From Prochlorococcus marinus CUG1438 (GTDB taxonomy: Bacteria; Cyanobacteriota; Cyanobacteriia; PCC-6307; Cyanobiaceae), in the NCBI GenBank assembly GCA_017644325.1, contig JAEPLS010000001.1, forward strand, positions 806,001-870,000: a stretch of DNA of 64,000 bases. Direction: 5' to 3'. The first letter of the stretch is position 1; each line of letters opens with the position of its first letter. A program made the position numbers and the translations under genes. Shown here piece by piece: positions 45,948 to 55,349 of this stretch. The notes below the pieces were generated by a model that had not been told where the DNA came from, ran no database searches, and was given only the letters and a program-made list of their open reading frames with translations.

Positions 45948-47387
45948 TTATGAAATACGACCATAATTATCTTCAAATCTTTCAATATCATCTTCACCTA
46001 AGTAAGACCCGCTTTGAACCTCTATAAGCTTTAGAGGTATTTTACCTGGATTAGATAATCTATGTTTAGATCCTAAAGGTATATAGGAGCTTTGATTTTC
46101 ATGAAGAGTGATTTCCTTTTCATCAATTTCAACTTTTGCTGTTCCACTTACAACAATCCAGTGTTCAGATCTATGGTGATGCATTTGAAGTGAAAGCTTT
46201 TCCCCAGGTTTTACATTTATTAATTTGACTTGCCATCTTTCTTCATCAACAATAGATTCATAAAATCCCCATGGTCTATAAATCTTTTTGTGATCCTGAC
46301 CTTCTGGTATGGATTCTTTCTTTAGAACTTCTACTATATTTTTTACTTCCTGAGACTCTTTCTTTCTCGCGACTAAAATAGCATCGCTGGTCTCAATAAT
46401 AATTAAATCTTCAATTCCTAAAGTTGTAATTAATCTTTTTTCACTTCTTAAATAACAATTTCTAGTATTTTTTGCTAGTACATTCCCTTTAATTACATTT
46501 CCATGTTCGTCTTTTTGAGAGATTTCCCAAACTGAATTCCAACTTCCAATATCAGTCCATCCTGCATTAAGAGGTAGAACTGTCCCTAAATGAGTCTTTT
46601 CCATAACAGCAAAGTCTATTGAAATATTAGGACATTTAGAGAAATCATTTTTATTTAATCTTTGAAAATCTAAATCAAAAAGATTATCTTTTAAGGCATT
46701 ACCACAATGTTCAATGATTTCAGGAGAATATAGTTTTATTTCATCTAGGATTGTTTTTGCATGAAATAAGAACATACCACTATTCCAAGTATATCTTTTA
46801 TCAGTTATAAATTGTTTGGCTTTTTTAAAATCTGGTTTTTCTACAAAACAATCGATTTTCGAACCTAAATTTAAAGTATTATTTATTGGATTTTCAGATT
46901 TTATATAGCCATAACCTGTCTCAGGTGATTTGGGTACAATCCCAAATGCTACTAATCTTCTCTGATTTACATAATCTAATCCTGCTTCTATTACTTTTAA
47001 GAATTCTTTTGTATCTTCTATCATATGATCTGAGGATAAAATTAATAAGATTGGATTTTCTTCTAACTCAAGAGATTTTATTGCGGCTAAAGTAATTGCA
47101 GGTGCTGTATTTCTTCCAAATGGCTCAAGAATTATCGCCCTGGGTTTAATATTAATTTCTCTCATTTGTTCTGCAACTAGGAATCTATGTTCTTCGTTGC
47201 AAATTACTATAGGTTCTTTGGCTATATTTGAATTATTAATTCTCTCCTGAGTAAGTTGTAATAATGATTTATTTGAATTAGAGCTTAAAGATAAAAATTG
47301 TTTTGGAAAACTTTTCCTTGAAAGTGGCCATAACCTAGTTCCTGAACCACCACATAAAATAACAGGAATTATTGTATTACTAGTCAT
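45948..47387 (-). CDS. manC: Mannose-1-phosphate guanylyltransferase / mannose-6-phosphate isomerase
   Basis: The 479-residue protein makes GDP-mannose and, by its second domain, interconverts fructose and mannose 6-phosphates. The nucleotidyltransferase domain begins VILCGGSGTRLWPLSRKSFP and has DHMIEDTKEF and FVEKPDF. The C-terminal cupin, about residues 363-479, has RPWGFYESIV, LQMHHHRSEHWIVVSGTAKV and YIPLGSKHRLSNPG with metal-binding histidines. GDP-mannose from it would feed gmd and fcl at the right end of the window. Confidence 0.93.
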   Translation of the reverse strand: MTSNTIIPVILCGGSGTRLWPLSRKSFPKQFLSLSSNSNKSLLQLTQERINNSNIAKEPIVICNEEHRFLVAEQMREINIKPRAIILEPFGRNTAPAITLAAIKSLELEENPILLILSSDHMIEDTKEFLKVIEAGLDYVNQRRLVAFGIVPKSPETGYGYIKSENPINNTLNLGSKIDCFVEKPDFKKAKQFITDKRYTWNSGMFLFHAKTILDEIKLYSPEIIEHCGNALKDNLFDLDFQRLNKNDFSKCPNISIDFAVMEKTHLGTVLPLNAGWTDIGSWNSVWEISQKDEHGNVIKGNVLAKNTRNCYLRSEKRLITTLGIEDLIIIETSDAILVARKKESQEVKNIVEVLKKESIPEGQDHKKIYRPWGFYESIVDEERWQVKLINVKPGEKLSLQMHHHRSEHWIVVSGTAKVEIDEKEITLHENQSSYIPLGSKHRLSNPGKIPLKLIEVQSGSYLGEDDIERFEDNYGRIS

Positions 47388-47580
47388 AAGTATATATTAA
47401 TCTAATCAGGCATTTATATTTTATCTTATTTGTTCTATTTCTTATTTTTACACTATTTATTTATTAACTCAAATGATTTTAAAATTACTTTTTAAACTAT
47501 TTAGTATTCTTTAGGTTTAATATTAATTAAAATTAATAATGAATTTTCTAAAATAAACTTACAAAAAGCTTTTATCAATA

Positions 47581-48537
47581 ATGGCATTTTTTAAAGAATT
47601 ATATGATGCTTATCGACAGGGATTAAACATCAATAAATATATTCAGCAAAAGAATAATCTATCATCAGACTCTAAAATTTCATCTTTGGAAGCAATATCA
47701 TATAGTTATGACTTGCAAGCAGGATCATATACAAGATCATTCTATAAAGATTATGAAAGATCAAAAAAATTTGTTGAATATATAATTAAACATATTGAAG
47801 ATCTTGATTTATTTAAAATTTTAAATAAAAAATCTAATGAGCTAACTATTTGTGACTTTGGGACTGGAGAGGCAACTAATTATTCTTTATTAATTAATTC
47901 TTTTCAAAAAAAAGGATTTGATGTAATGCCTTTCGGTATGGATATATCGTTATCACGATTATCTATAGCTATGCATCTTTTATCAATTGAATGTCAAAAC
48001 AAAAATTCATCTTTTTTCCTAGGTGATTTGACCTCTATCCCATTGGCTGAGAATTCGTTAGATGTTAGTTTCACAATGCATGCAATTGAACCTAATTTAG
48101 GGAAAGAAGAAATTATTTTAAACGAGTTAATAAGAGTAACTAGAAATTTTATTGTATTAGCAGAACCAATTTATGAGACTGCTACTAAAGAACAAGCAAC
48201 AAGAATGAGAGAATTTAATTATATAAAAAACTTAAAAACTAAACTTTATGAAAATAATTTAGTAGAAGTAATTCATGATTCTTTATTCCCTATCGAACTT
48301 GTATCAAATCCAAAAAATAGAACAACTTTATTAATAGCTAAGAAAAAGCAAACTCACTATTTAGATCTTAACCAAAGCAAAAATATATATAATTGTCCAA
48401 TTGAAAAAATAAATTTAACAAAAACCAATAATTTTTGGATATCTAAATTAGGTTCATGTTATCCAGAAATTAACTCTATTCCTATACTTCTTTCTTCCAA
48501 AGCATTACCTTATTATCATGCAATAAAATTAATTTGA
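47581..48537 (+). CDS. SAM-dependent methyltransferase with a degenerate Trm112-like C-terminus
   Basis: The 318-residue protein has a class I methyltransferase core: LTICDFGTGEATNYSLL (motif I), FGMDISLSRLSIAMHL, FFLGDLTSIPLAENSLDV and EIILNELIRVTRNFIVLAEP. The C-terminal 45 residues (YNCPIEKINL, then CYPEINSIPILLSS) resemble the Trm112-type zinc ribbon that ends ...YPxxxGIPxLL, with two of the usual four cysteines lost. It is transcribed away from manC. Role in a surface glycan is suggested by location only. Confidence 0.7.
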   Translation: MAFFKELYDAYRQGLNINKYIQQKNNLSSDSKISSLEAISYSYDLQAGSYTRSFYKDYERSKKFVEYIIKHIEDLDLFKILNKKSNELTICDFGTGEATNYSLLINSFQKKGFDVMPFGMDISLSRLSIAMHLLSIECQNKNSSFFLGDLTSIPLAENSLDVSFTMHAIEPNLGKEEIILNELIRVTRNFIVLAEPIYETATKEQATRMREFNYIKNLKTKLYENNLVEVIHDSLFPIELVSNPKNRTTLLIAKKKQTHYLDLNQSKNIYNCPIEKINLTKTNNFWISKLGSCYPEINSIPILLSSKALPYYHAIKLI

Positions 48538-48702
48538 AAATTAATAGAGCCTTATTTATTTGAGAATATAATTTTAAAATAATCTTCATCTCATTGGTGC
48601 AGTCAATTTTAATTCAAATTATTATTTAAAAATAATGTTGTATTTTTTGGATTTTGTATTCTGATTAATTTGATAGATTAGCTATCTTGTAAACTACAAA
48701 CC

Positions 48703-48758
48703 TATATCAGTCTTATAATTAGATTTTTGAACTTAATCTAATCTAATTTACTGATATA
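48703..48758. repeat. Nested inverted repeat at the 3' side of tRNA-Ala
   Basis: TATATCAGT (48703-48711) and ACTGATATA (48750-48758) are perfect inverted arms. Inside them ATTAGAT (48718-48724) is complementary to ATCTAAT, which occurs twice (48736-48742 and 48741-48747). The element starts 15 bases downstream of the tRNA 3' end. It may end the tRNA transcript or be a site for DNA exchange. No T-run follows. Confidence 0.5.
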
Positions 48759-48772
48759 AGTTAAATAATAAG

Positions 48773-48845
48773 TGGAGCCAAGCGGATTTGAACCGCTGAC
48801 CCCCTGCATGCCATGCAGGTGCTCTACCAACTGAGCTATGGCCCC
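48773..48845 (-). tRNA. tRNA-Ala (anticodon GGC)
   Basis: The minus strand gives a 73-base tRNA. Acceptor arms GGGGCCA and TGGCTCC pair, followed by discriminator A. The anticodon stem CCTGC/GCAGG encloses ATGGCAT, giving anticodon GGC, which reads GCC. The T arm has GGTTCAAATCC. The 3' CCA is not encoded. It is a lone tRNA inside the polysaccharide island. Confidence 0.97.
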
Positions 48846-49305
48846 AGACCTCGAAACGTCATTAATATTATCAATCTAGAAATTTTTCTCTTGACGTCTC
48901 TAGTTCTTATAGTACTTTATAGCGTTTGATTATTGAAATTTGCACCTTAAAATGCTTGAAGAGATTTACAAGTATCCGTATTATTTATTGAGCCGTTATC
49001 AAGAAATTCCTCACCTACTTAAAATTTAGATTGTTCATTAATGGATTATGAAAGGAATTAAAATAGATGGAAACTTTTGAAAAGAGTCTCTTTTAGATAT
49101 TTTTTTGGCTAAAAAAGTCTAGTTTTTTTAGATATTTATTTTGTTGCTGAAAATAAAGATTACATTTGAGAGATTTAAAGAAACTTGCAAATCTAATTCT
49201 TGAGAGAAATACTAATTATCAAAAGCAATAGAATTATTTTGCTTTGGAAAAATTGAAATTATAAAAATTATTGAGCACGTTAAAAATCCTTTTATAATAT
49301 CTGAA
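48846..49305. other. Long gene-free stretch beside tRNA-Ala
   Basis: About 460 bases hold no convincing gene on either strand. The longest ATG-started frame is 25 codons (48952-49029). The part next to 48846 must contain the tRNA-Ala promoter. The rest could be worn-down remains of island genes or an unrecognised short RNA. I see no repeat array or clear terminator. Confidence 0.5.
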
Positions 49306-50022
49306 TTATTTTCTTAATGATCTTTTGAAGAGAAATTCTGCCAACTCTAGATCAAAAGGATCATCAATGTTGATGACCTCTCTATTAATTAAGATAGCGT
49401 GGCAAGACTCATCTAAAATCGTTTTTTCTTCTATTAATTTTTTTCTTGTCAATGCATAACAAATACCATTTCTGTAAAAATAAGGAGGTATTTTTTGTCT
49501 TGGGACGTAAGAATTATCATTTGGTAAGTAGAACCCTATTTTCCCATCATTTTTAATTTCTAGAGCTTTTTGAGGTCTATAATGAGCGGGCATTAAACTG
49601 ACTGTTGCAACTGCTGGGTAATCATTTTTTATTAATTCAGTAAGACATAACTCAATATCTTTTGGAACTCTAAGTGGACTTGTGGGCTCAAGCAAAATCG
49701 AGATATCAAATTTCTTTTTCAGAATCTTTTCAGAAGTTATCCATGCATGAGTCCACATATCAACAGATGAAGCATTATCGGTTCCAAGAATTTCGGGACG
49801 TATGAAAGGGACCTCTAATCCACAATCTCTAGCTTCAGAAGCCATTTCTTTATCATCAGTTGAGATGATGGAATAGTCTAAAAAAGGAAGAGCTTTGCAG
49901 ATTTCTGAAGCATGTTTTATGAGAGATTTCCCAGAAATTTTCCTTAAATTTTTTCTCGGTATTCCTTTACTTCCTCCTCTTGCGGGAACAACCGCAAGAA
50001 TACTTTTACCAAATAGTGTCAT
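49306..50022 (-). CDS. neuA: Acylneuraminate cytidylyltransferase (NeuA/LegF-like)
   Basis: The 238-residue enzyme activates a nonulosonic acid with CTP to the CMP-sugar. It starts with ILAVVPARGGSKGIPRKNLR, the CMP-NeuAc synthetase signature, then DYSIISTDDKEMA, FDISILLEPTSPLR and YRNGICYALTR. It carries only the cytidylyltransferase domain. With the 2-epimerase, NulO synthase and aminotransferase genes nearby it completes the last activation step. Whether the sugar is sialic, legionaminic or another nonulosonic acid cannot be told from this gene. Confidence 0.88.
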   Translation of the reverse strand: MTLFGKSILAVVPARGGSKGIPRKNLRKISGKSLIKHASEICKALPFLDYSIISTDDKEMASEARDCGLEVPFIRPEILGTDNASSVDMWTHAWITSEKILKKKFDISILLEPTSPLRVPKDIELCLTELIKNDYPAVATVSLMPAHYRPQKALEIKNDGKIGFYLPNDNSYVPRQKIPPYFYRNGICYALTRKKLIEEKTILDESCHAILINREVINIDDPFDLELAEFLFKRSLRK

Positions 50023-50083
50023 ATTTTCATTTTATTATTAATTAGTAAAAATCTGATTGCATTTATATATTTATTTCTGAATA

Positions 50084-50881
50084 TTATTCAAGTTCAGCTA
50101 GTACCGAATACGCTATAGGAAATGATGTATATTTTCTTACTTTATTGGTATAATTTTGTTTTAAAGATGACCAATATTTAGTTTTAATAATATTATTTAA
50201 GTTTTTAATTTCATGAATTAAATCATCAGGTAGGTCATATTGAATAACTTGATCTATGGTGTAAATAAGAGATTCAACTGGAGACTTTGAAGTATTCACC
50301 TCTATAACTTTGAAACCACTACTCTCGAGAGAATATCTAATTCCATCTGCTGTAAATCTTAAAAAGTCATCAGGTTGTTGGTGATTTTCCCTTAAGGTGG
50401 CATCAAATATATACAAACGACCTTTTTCATTTAAAGCTTGCCTGCATATTTTAAATAGATCAAAGGGATTGGGATAATGATGAAGAACATTTGGAATAAA
50501 AATATAATCATATTTATTTTTTACAGATAAGATTTCCTTGATGTTATCTACGTTTATAGAGAAATCTGACTTTTTCATTCTACTTTTGGTAAGAGGTAGA
50601 AAATCTAGCTTATCAAGCTGTGCATTTTGCCTAATAGCCTCAGAGGAGTTTGGAGGGACATAATTATAGATAACAAGATCACCCACATAGAAAAGACTTG
50701 AAAAAATTGAAAACTCATCATAGATATAGCATCTTTCTAACAGTGCTGATCTTTTATTGGTAGTAATATTTTTTATAACTTTAATAATGTCATTAAAAAG
50801 AAGTTCATAATGCGGCCATTTAGTAAGGTCGTAAAGATTCTGAGTTAATTCATTTACAATTAATTGTTGTTCTTCTTTCAT
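50084..50881 (-). CDS. SAM-dependent methyltransferase, type 11-like
   Basis: The 265-residue protein has the class I methyltransferase features YDYIFIPNVLHHYPNPFDLF, ALNEKGRLYIFDATLREN and a final GIRYSLESSGFKVIEV strand. The SAM motif I is weak (VGDLVIYNYVPP). Its last gene neighbour upstream, the PhyH oxygenase, ends exactly where this one starts (50,881/50,882), so the two are translationally linked. It may methylate a sugar or another island product; this is inference. Confidence 0.7.
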   Translation of the reverse strand: MKEEQQLIVNELTQNLYDLTKWPHYELLFNDIIKVIKNITTNKRSALLERCYIYDEFSIFSSLFYVGDLVIYNYVPPNSSEAIRQNAQLDKLDFLPLTKSRMKKSDFSINVDNIKEILSVKNKYDYIFIPNVLHHYPNPFDLFKICRQALNEKGRLYIFDATLRENHQQPDDFLRFTADGIRYSLESSGFKVIEVNTSKSPVESLIYTIDQVIQYDLPDDLIHEIKNLNNIIKTKYWSSLKQNYTNKVRKYTSFPIAYSVLAELE

Positions 50882-51673
50882 TTATTTTTTGGTATTTTGA
50901 GATTTGGAAACTCTTTCTCTATTCCTTTTGATCATGTTTGCATACCATTCAAGATGCCCTTCCTTCATGGTTTCGTTCAGAGCATGAAATTGCAATCTTA
51001 CAACTAAACTTCTTTCTGCTGTATATGGTACTTCATCGGCAAAATGAACACTTCGCGCATGATGAATTGTGCAATCTCCTGGAGAATAATCAGGATCAAA
51101 AGTTTTATAAGGAATTGAATTAGGCTTTGCAACAGCTAGAGAAAACCCACTTGCATCTGATGGCTCATGTTCCAATTCATATGTATATGGATTCTTGTAG
51201 TATTTCAATCCTCCCATACTTGCAAACTCATTATTAATAGGAATATAAAATGTAAGAGCTTTTGCATTTTTCAATCCATAATATGCATTATCTTGATGGG
51301 GAGGTATTGGTGTACCTTTTGCACATCTGGAGTGAATTTCTACACTTTTGAGATAAACGCTCGTTCCAATTAAATGTTGAGCAACCTTAAAAATATCAGA
51401 AGTAACAAATTTTCCAAATAAAGAATGATTCTCTTTAAGAGGATATTCAAAATATTTTATATATTTTTTATTATCTACCAGATCAACTGTTAAACCTCTA
51501 TTATCCTCTTCATAAAGATCAATTATTTTTTCTTCATTTTTATAAATATATTCGCAAGCCTCTTTGCAGATATTTTTGCTAACTATACTAGTTACCTTTA
51601 TAGAAGAATATTCTAGAAAACTTCTTCTAGATTGATCATCGAATATATTTTCAATAGAGAAACATTGTTCCAC
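50882..51673 (-). CDS. Phytanoyl-CoA dioxygenase family (PhyH) oxygenase
   Basis: The 263-residue protein fits the Fe(II)/2-oxoglutarate PhyH family. IPPHQDNAYYGL gives the His-x-Asp iron ligands and CTIHHARSVHFADE gives the distal His, with SLVVRLQFHA supplying the 2-oxoglutarate arginine region. It should hydroxylate a small substrate. It sits in the nonulosonic acid block and is read directly into the methyltransferase, so together they could add an O-methyl group to a hydroxylated sugar or lipid; the substrate is unknown. Confidence 0.75.
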   Translation of the reverse strand: MEQCFSIENIFDDQSRRSFLEYSSIKVTSIVSKNICKEACEYIYKNEEKIIDLYEEDNRGLTVDLVDNKKYIKYFEYPLKENHSLFGKFVTSDIFKVAQHLIGTSVYLKSVEIHSRCAKGTPIPPHQDNAYYGLKNAKALTFYIPINNEFASMGGLKYYKNPYTYELEHEPSDASGFSLAVAKPNSIPYKTFDPDYSPGDCTIHHARSVHFADEVPYTAERSLVVRLQFHALNETMKEGHLEWYANMIKRNRERVSKSQNTKK

Positions 51674-51857
51674 TTTTAGAATTCTTTATTAATAGATTAT
51701 ATTTTATATTACATGATTTTTTAATAAATTCTCTCCTTGATAAAACAAACTTAAAAAGCACAAAAAAATACAACTGAAAGTAAATATTTCTTTCTTAATT
51801 ATTTTATGATTTTTTTCTTTGAATTTATTTTTAAATAATACTCTGTAAATTTAATTT

Positions 51858-53036
51858 TTAATGTATATCATGAAATTTTTTCTTTAGAATAGAATTTAAA
51901 TCTTTATCGAGATCAAATTCTTCTATTATCTCTAAAATTTTATTACTAGCTGAACCATTGCCATATGGATTAATTGTTTTCTTTAGTGAATACTGAAATT
52001 CCTTAGAATAAAGCTTTATTATCGATTTAATAAGATCTTTTTCATCTGGCTTACAATCAATAATACTTGAGGCTTTTAATCTTCCTTTTTGTCTGTCACC
52101 AATATTAATAGTTCCTTTAAAGAAACTTGGAACCTCAATTAAGCCACTAGATGAGTTTCCAATAACACCATCTACAATTTTTAAACATGATAGATACCTA
52201 AGTTGACCTAAAGACTTAAAGTAAATCGAATTTCTATTTGATTTACAAAATTCTTTGATTGATTTAATTATTATTCTTCCGTTGGTATCAGCATTGGGCA
52301 TTGTAAAGATAAAATTTATATCTTTAAATTTTTCAATAGCTTTTAGTATTTGTTCAATTTGAGCTTCACTAGTATTTTGCTCTAACGTTACTGGATGAAA
52401 AGTTACTAATAAGTTCTTATCCCAAAATTTCACTCCTAGATTTTGCTCTAGCTTTTCTTTAGACAAAAGTTTCATTTTATTAATACTGTCAATTCCTAAA
52501 CCACCTACTTCAAAAACAAATTGAGGATTCTCACCTAATTGCAAAACCCTTCTCTTGTAATCTTTTGCCGCGACAAAATGAAAATGAGACATTTTGGTAA
52601 TACTATGTCTAATTGCTTCATCAATTACCCCTTCTGTGGATTCGCCTCCATGAATATGCGCAATTGGTGTTCGTGAAATCATTGCCGCTATTGCCGCCGA
52701 ATAAATTTCATATCTATCTCCAAGTAAAACTAATAAATCTGGTTTATGACATTCAAATTTATCCGCAAAACCTATTAGACCTAGGCCAATTGATTTTGAA
52801 ATTGCAGTTGGAGTATCTGAACTTAATAACATTTCAACCTTATCGCTAATCAAATATCCATCAGACTTTATTTCATTTACTGTTAATCCAAATTCTGGAG
52901 ATAAGTGTGATCCTGTAACAATTAAAATTAAATCTAAATCTTTTGACTCATGAATTCCTCTTATTATCCATCTTAATAATCCATATTCTGCCCTAGTTCC
53001 AGTTACTACACAGATTTTTTTTCTTTTATTTACCAT
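51858..53036 (-). CDS. neuC: UDP-N-acetylglucosamine 2-epimerase (hydrolysing), NeuC/LegG-like
   Basis: The 392-residue enzyme hydrolyses UDP and epimerises C2, giving a free ManNAc-type sugar. It begins KICVVTGTRAEYGLLRWII, a NeuC hallmark, then LVLLGDRYEIYSAAIAAMI, IAHIHGGESTEGVIDEAIRH and NSSSGLIEVPSFFKGTINIG. The start overlaps the NulO synthase end by 7 bases. In legionaminic acid synthesis the LegG type acts on a 2,4-diamino-trideoxy UDP or GDP-sugar; the aminotransferase and dehydratase nearby favour that type over plain NeuC. Confidence 0.88.
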   Translation of the reverse strand: MVNKRKKICVVTGTRAEYGLLRWIIRGIHESKDLDLILIVTGSHLSPEFGLTVNEIKSDGYLISDKVEMLLSSDTPTAISKSIGLGLIGFADKFECHKPDLLVLLGDRYEIYSAAIAAMISRTPIAHIHGGESTEGVIDEAIRHSITKMSHFHFVAAKDYKRRVLQLGENPQFVFEVGGLGIDSINKMKLLSKEKLEQNLGVKFWDKNLLVTFHPVTLEQNTSEAQIEQILKAIEKFKDINFIFTMPNADTNGRIIIKSIKEFCKSNRNSIYFKSLGQLRYLSCLKIVDGVIGNSSSGLIEVPSFFKGTINIGDRQKGRLKASSIIDCKPDEKDLIKSIIKLYSKEFQYSLKKTINPYGNGSASNKILEIIEEFDLDKDLNSILKKKFHDIH

Positions 53037-54034
53037 TTTATTAAATTATCTTTTTTAAAGTTATGGCGCGAAGTTTTACCAATTAATTCATCCCATAGAA
53101 GAGGAGATATCCCTGTCCCTGGCCTCTTTACACATAAATTTTCTGAATTAAAAACATCACCAATATTAATATTCTGTTTAGCAACAATAGATTTTCTTGC
53201 TACTTTCCGATTTTCTAATTCTTGATTTGATGGTTTTTTTATATTGCTGCCTAACGCAATCTCAACTCTCCTAATATTTTTTACCATTTCGGCAAATTTA
53301 TTAGGTTCTATACTGGCTTTATGGTCCGGTCCTGGTAGCGTTCTGTCAATAGTAAGATGCTTCTCAATTATGACTGCTCCTAAGGCAACTGCTGCTACAG
53401 CAATATCAATCCCTTCAGTATGATCTGAATACCCTACTTTAACCCCAAATGCAGATTTTATTGTATTCATTGCTTTTAAATTTACAGTTTCTATTGAAGC
53501 AGGATACTCGGTAGAACAATGCAAAATAGTTATAAGATCTTTATTGGTACCATATTTATTTATTTCTTCTAGTGCAATTTCAATCTCTCCAAGAGTAGAC
53601 ATCCCTGTTGATAAAATTATAGGTTTTTTAATAGCAGCAATTTTTCTAATCAAAGGTAGATTAGTAATTTCACCAGAGGGAATTTTATTTCTTTTTAAGG
53701 AAAATTTTTTTAGTAATGAGAGACTTGCTAAATCAAAAGATGTAGAAAGAAATTCAATATTTTTTTCATTACAATGTTCAATCAACTCATGATGGTCACT
53801 CTCGCTAAGTTTTAAATTGTTCAACATATCTAGTTGAGATACTTGATTGCCAATATTACTTTTTTGGTATTCTGCTAGTGGAGCATAATCTGTTGAAAGT
53901 TCACTAGGTAAAAAAGTTTGAAATTTAACAATATCAGCACCAGCATTATATGCAGCATCAATTAATTTATGTGCAAGTTTAATATCACCATTATGATTTA
54001 CTCCAGCTTCTGCAATTATCAAAGTTTTAGACAT
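53030..54034 (-). CDS. neuB: Nonulosonic acid synthase (NeuB/LegI-like)
   Basis: The 334-residue enzyme condenses PEP with a ManNAc-type sugar to a nine-carbon acid. It begins LIIAEAGVNHNGDIKLAHKL, then FQTFLPSELSTDYAPLAEYQ, LSTSFDLASLSLL, IILSTGMSTLGEIE, LGAVIIEKHLTIDRTLPGPD (metal and PEP site). The C-terminal SAF (antifreeze-like) domain covers about residues 275-334. Full length is normal. It is coupled to neuC by overlap. Confidence 0.92.
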   Translation of the reverse strand: MSKTLIIAEAGVNHNGDIKLAHKLIDAAYNAGADIVKFQTFLPSELSTDYAPLAEYQKSNIGNQVSQLDMLNNLKLSESDHHELIEHCNEKNIEFLSTSFDLASLSLLKKFSLKRNKIPSGEITNLPLIRKIAAIKKPIILSTGMSTLGEIEIALEEINKYGTNKDLITILHCSTEYPASIETVNLKAMNTIKSAFGVKVGYSDHTEGIDIAVAAVALGAVIIEKHLTIDRTLPGPDHKASIEPNKFAEMVKNIRRVEIALGSNIKKPSNQELENRKVARKSIVAKQNINIGDVFNSENLCVKRPGTGISPLLWDELIGKTSRHNFKKDNLIKW

Positions 54035-54131
54035 TTTTATTTGGTGAAAATCTTTCTTAGGAATAATTAATAATTTAGACCTATATTTTACAATACATCG
54101 TTTTTTGAGGCTTCAGCTGGCAATTTTTTCT

Positions 54132-55349
54132 TTAGTTTTGATTTTTCATTAGCGTAAGTTGAGGACTGCTTGGAAGACTTATGAGCCTAGCCTCTTGATC
54201 TTCTGCTACTTTTAACTTACTTCTTGGCGAATCTTTGTACATTTCTAATGTATGTAAAAGCTTCCAGACTGGCCTAAGTAGAATTTTTTCTGAATGTGCT
54301 TTTCTTAATAGGCTCTCCCTTTTTAATAATGCATTTTCTCTTTTCTTATCAAGAAATCTTAAATTTATTAACCAATTATTCTTTATGTTTTTGGTTTGAT
54401 CTTCTATTATTTCGATTCCTTCAATGTTTAATAAATTTTTTTTATATGTCTGAAATAAATTCTTTTTTAATTCTAATTTTTCATTTATTGATTCAAGTTG
54501 AGATACTCCAAGCGCTGCATTAATGTTTGGCATTCTATCATTCCAGCCTATTTCAGTATGATTAAATTCCCATGGATGACTTGCTTTTGCTGTAGTAGAG
54601 AGATATCTAGATTTTTCTGCAACTTGTTTGTTATTAGTTATTAAAATCCCTCCTCCTCCTGTAGTAATAATTTTATTTCCATTAAATGAAAAAACACCTA
54701 TCTCTCCATTTAAACCGCAATGTGTATATTCTCCATTTTTAAAATGCCTACTCCCAAGTGCTTCTGCAGCATCTTCGACTATGGGCAACCCCCAGTGATC
54801 AGCAACTTTTTTTATTTCTATGATGTCCGCTGGGATTCCAAATATATGAACTGGCATAATTGCAGTTATTCTTCTTCCTGTTTTTTTATTAATTACAAAT
54901 CCAGATTTTTTTTTGGCGATACTCTCTAATCTTCTTTGGAGGCTTCTATGACACATTCCAAGATTCTCTTTATTGATATCAACAAAATGTGGTATTGCCC
55001 CAAGATGTGAAACTGCATTGGCTGTTGCTACAAAAGTTAAAGGTGGAATTATTACTTCATCTAAAGGTTTGACTCCAATCGAGTGGAGTGCCAATCTTAA
55101 ACCTACTGAACCATTAGTTACTGCTATGGCATATTCCGCACCAGTAAATTCACATATCTTTTTTTCTAATCTTGAAATCCATTCTCCTGCTGAGCTAACC
55201 CATCCACTATCAATACAATCCTTTATGTAGGATAAGGCATTTGTGCCTTGGAAATAAGGCTCATGCAAACCAATATATTCATTAGAATTATTGTGTTTAA
55301 TAGAAAGTTTAATCGCTTCAAATAATTCCTCAGTATATTTTCCCATCAT
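54132..55349 (-). CDS. DegT/DnrJ/EryC1 aminotransferase, LegC-like
   Basis: The 405-residue PLP enzyme puts an amino group on a 4-keto sugar nucleotide. LEKKICEFTGAEYAIAVTNG, VIIPPLTFVATANAVSHLGA, VEDAAEALGSRHFKNGEYTH and the PLP lysine in FSFNGNKIITTGGGG are all present. A 50-residue N-terminal extension (MGKYTEELFEAIK and onwards) is typical of LegC-type enzymes. It is directly downstream of the 4,6-dehydratase (55349/55350), so together they would give the 4-amino-4,6-dideoxy sugar. Confidence 0.85.
   Translation of the reverse strand: MMGKYTEELFEAIKLSIKHNNSNEYIGLHEPYFQGTNALSYIKDCIDSGWVSSAGEWISRLEKKICEFTGAEYAIAVTNGSVGLRLALHSIGVKPLDEVIIPPLTFVATANAVSHLGAIPHFVDINKENLGMCHRSLQRRLESIAKKKSGFVINKKTGRRITAIMPVHIFGIPADIIEIKKVADHWGLPIVEDAAEALGSRHFKNGEYTHCGLNGEIGVFSFNGNKIITTGGGGILITNNKQVAEKSRYLSTTAKASHPWEFNHTEIGWNDRMPNINAALGVSQLESINEKLELKKNLFQTYKKNLLNIEGIEIIEDQTKNIKNNWLINLRFLDKKRENALLKRESLLRKAHSEKILLRPVWKLLHTLEMYKDSPRSKLKVAEDQEARLISLPSSPQLTLMKNQN

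Noticed and set aside
48952-49029. 25-codon frame MLEEIYKYPYYLLSRYQEIP...
   Set aside because: A short lone frame in a gene-free stretch; expected by chance in AT-rich DNA.
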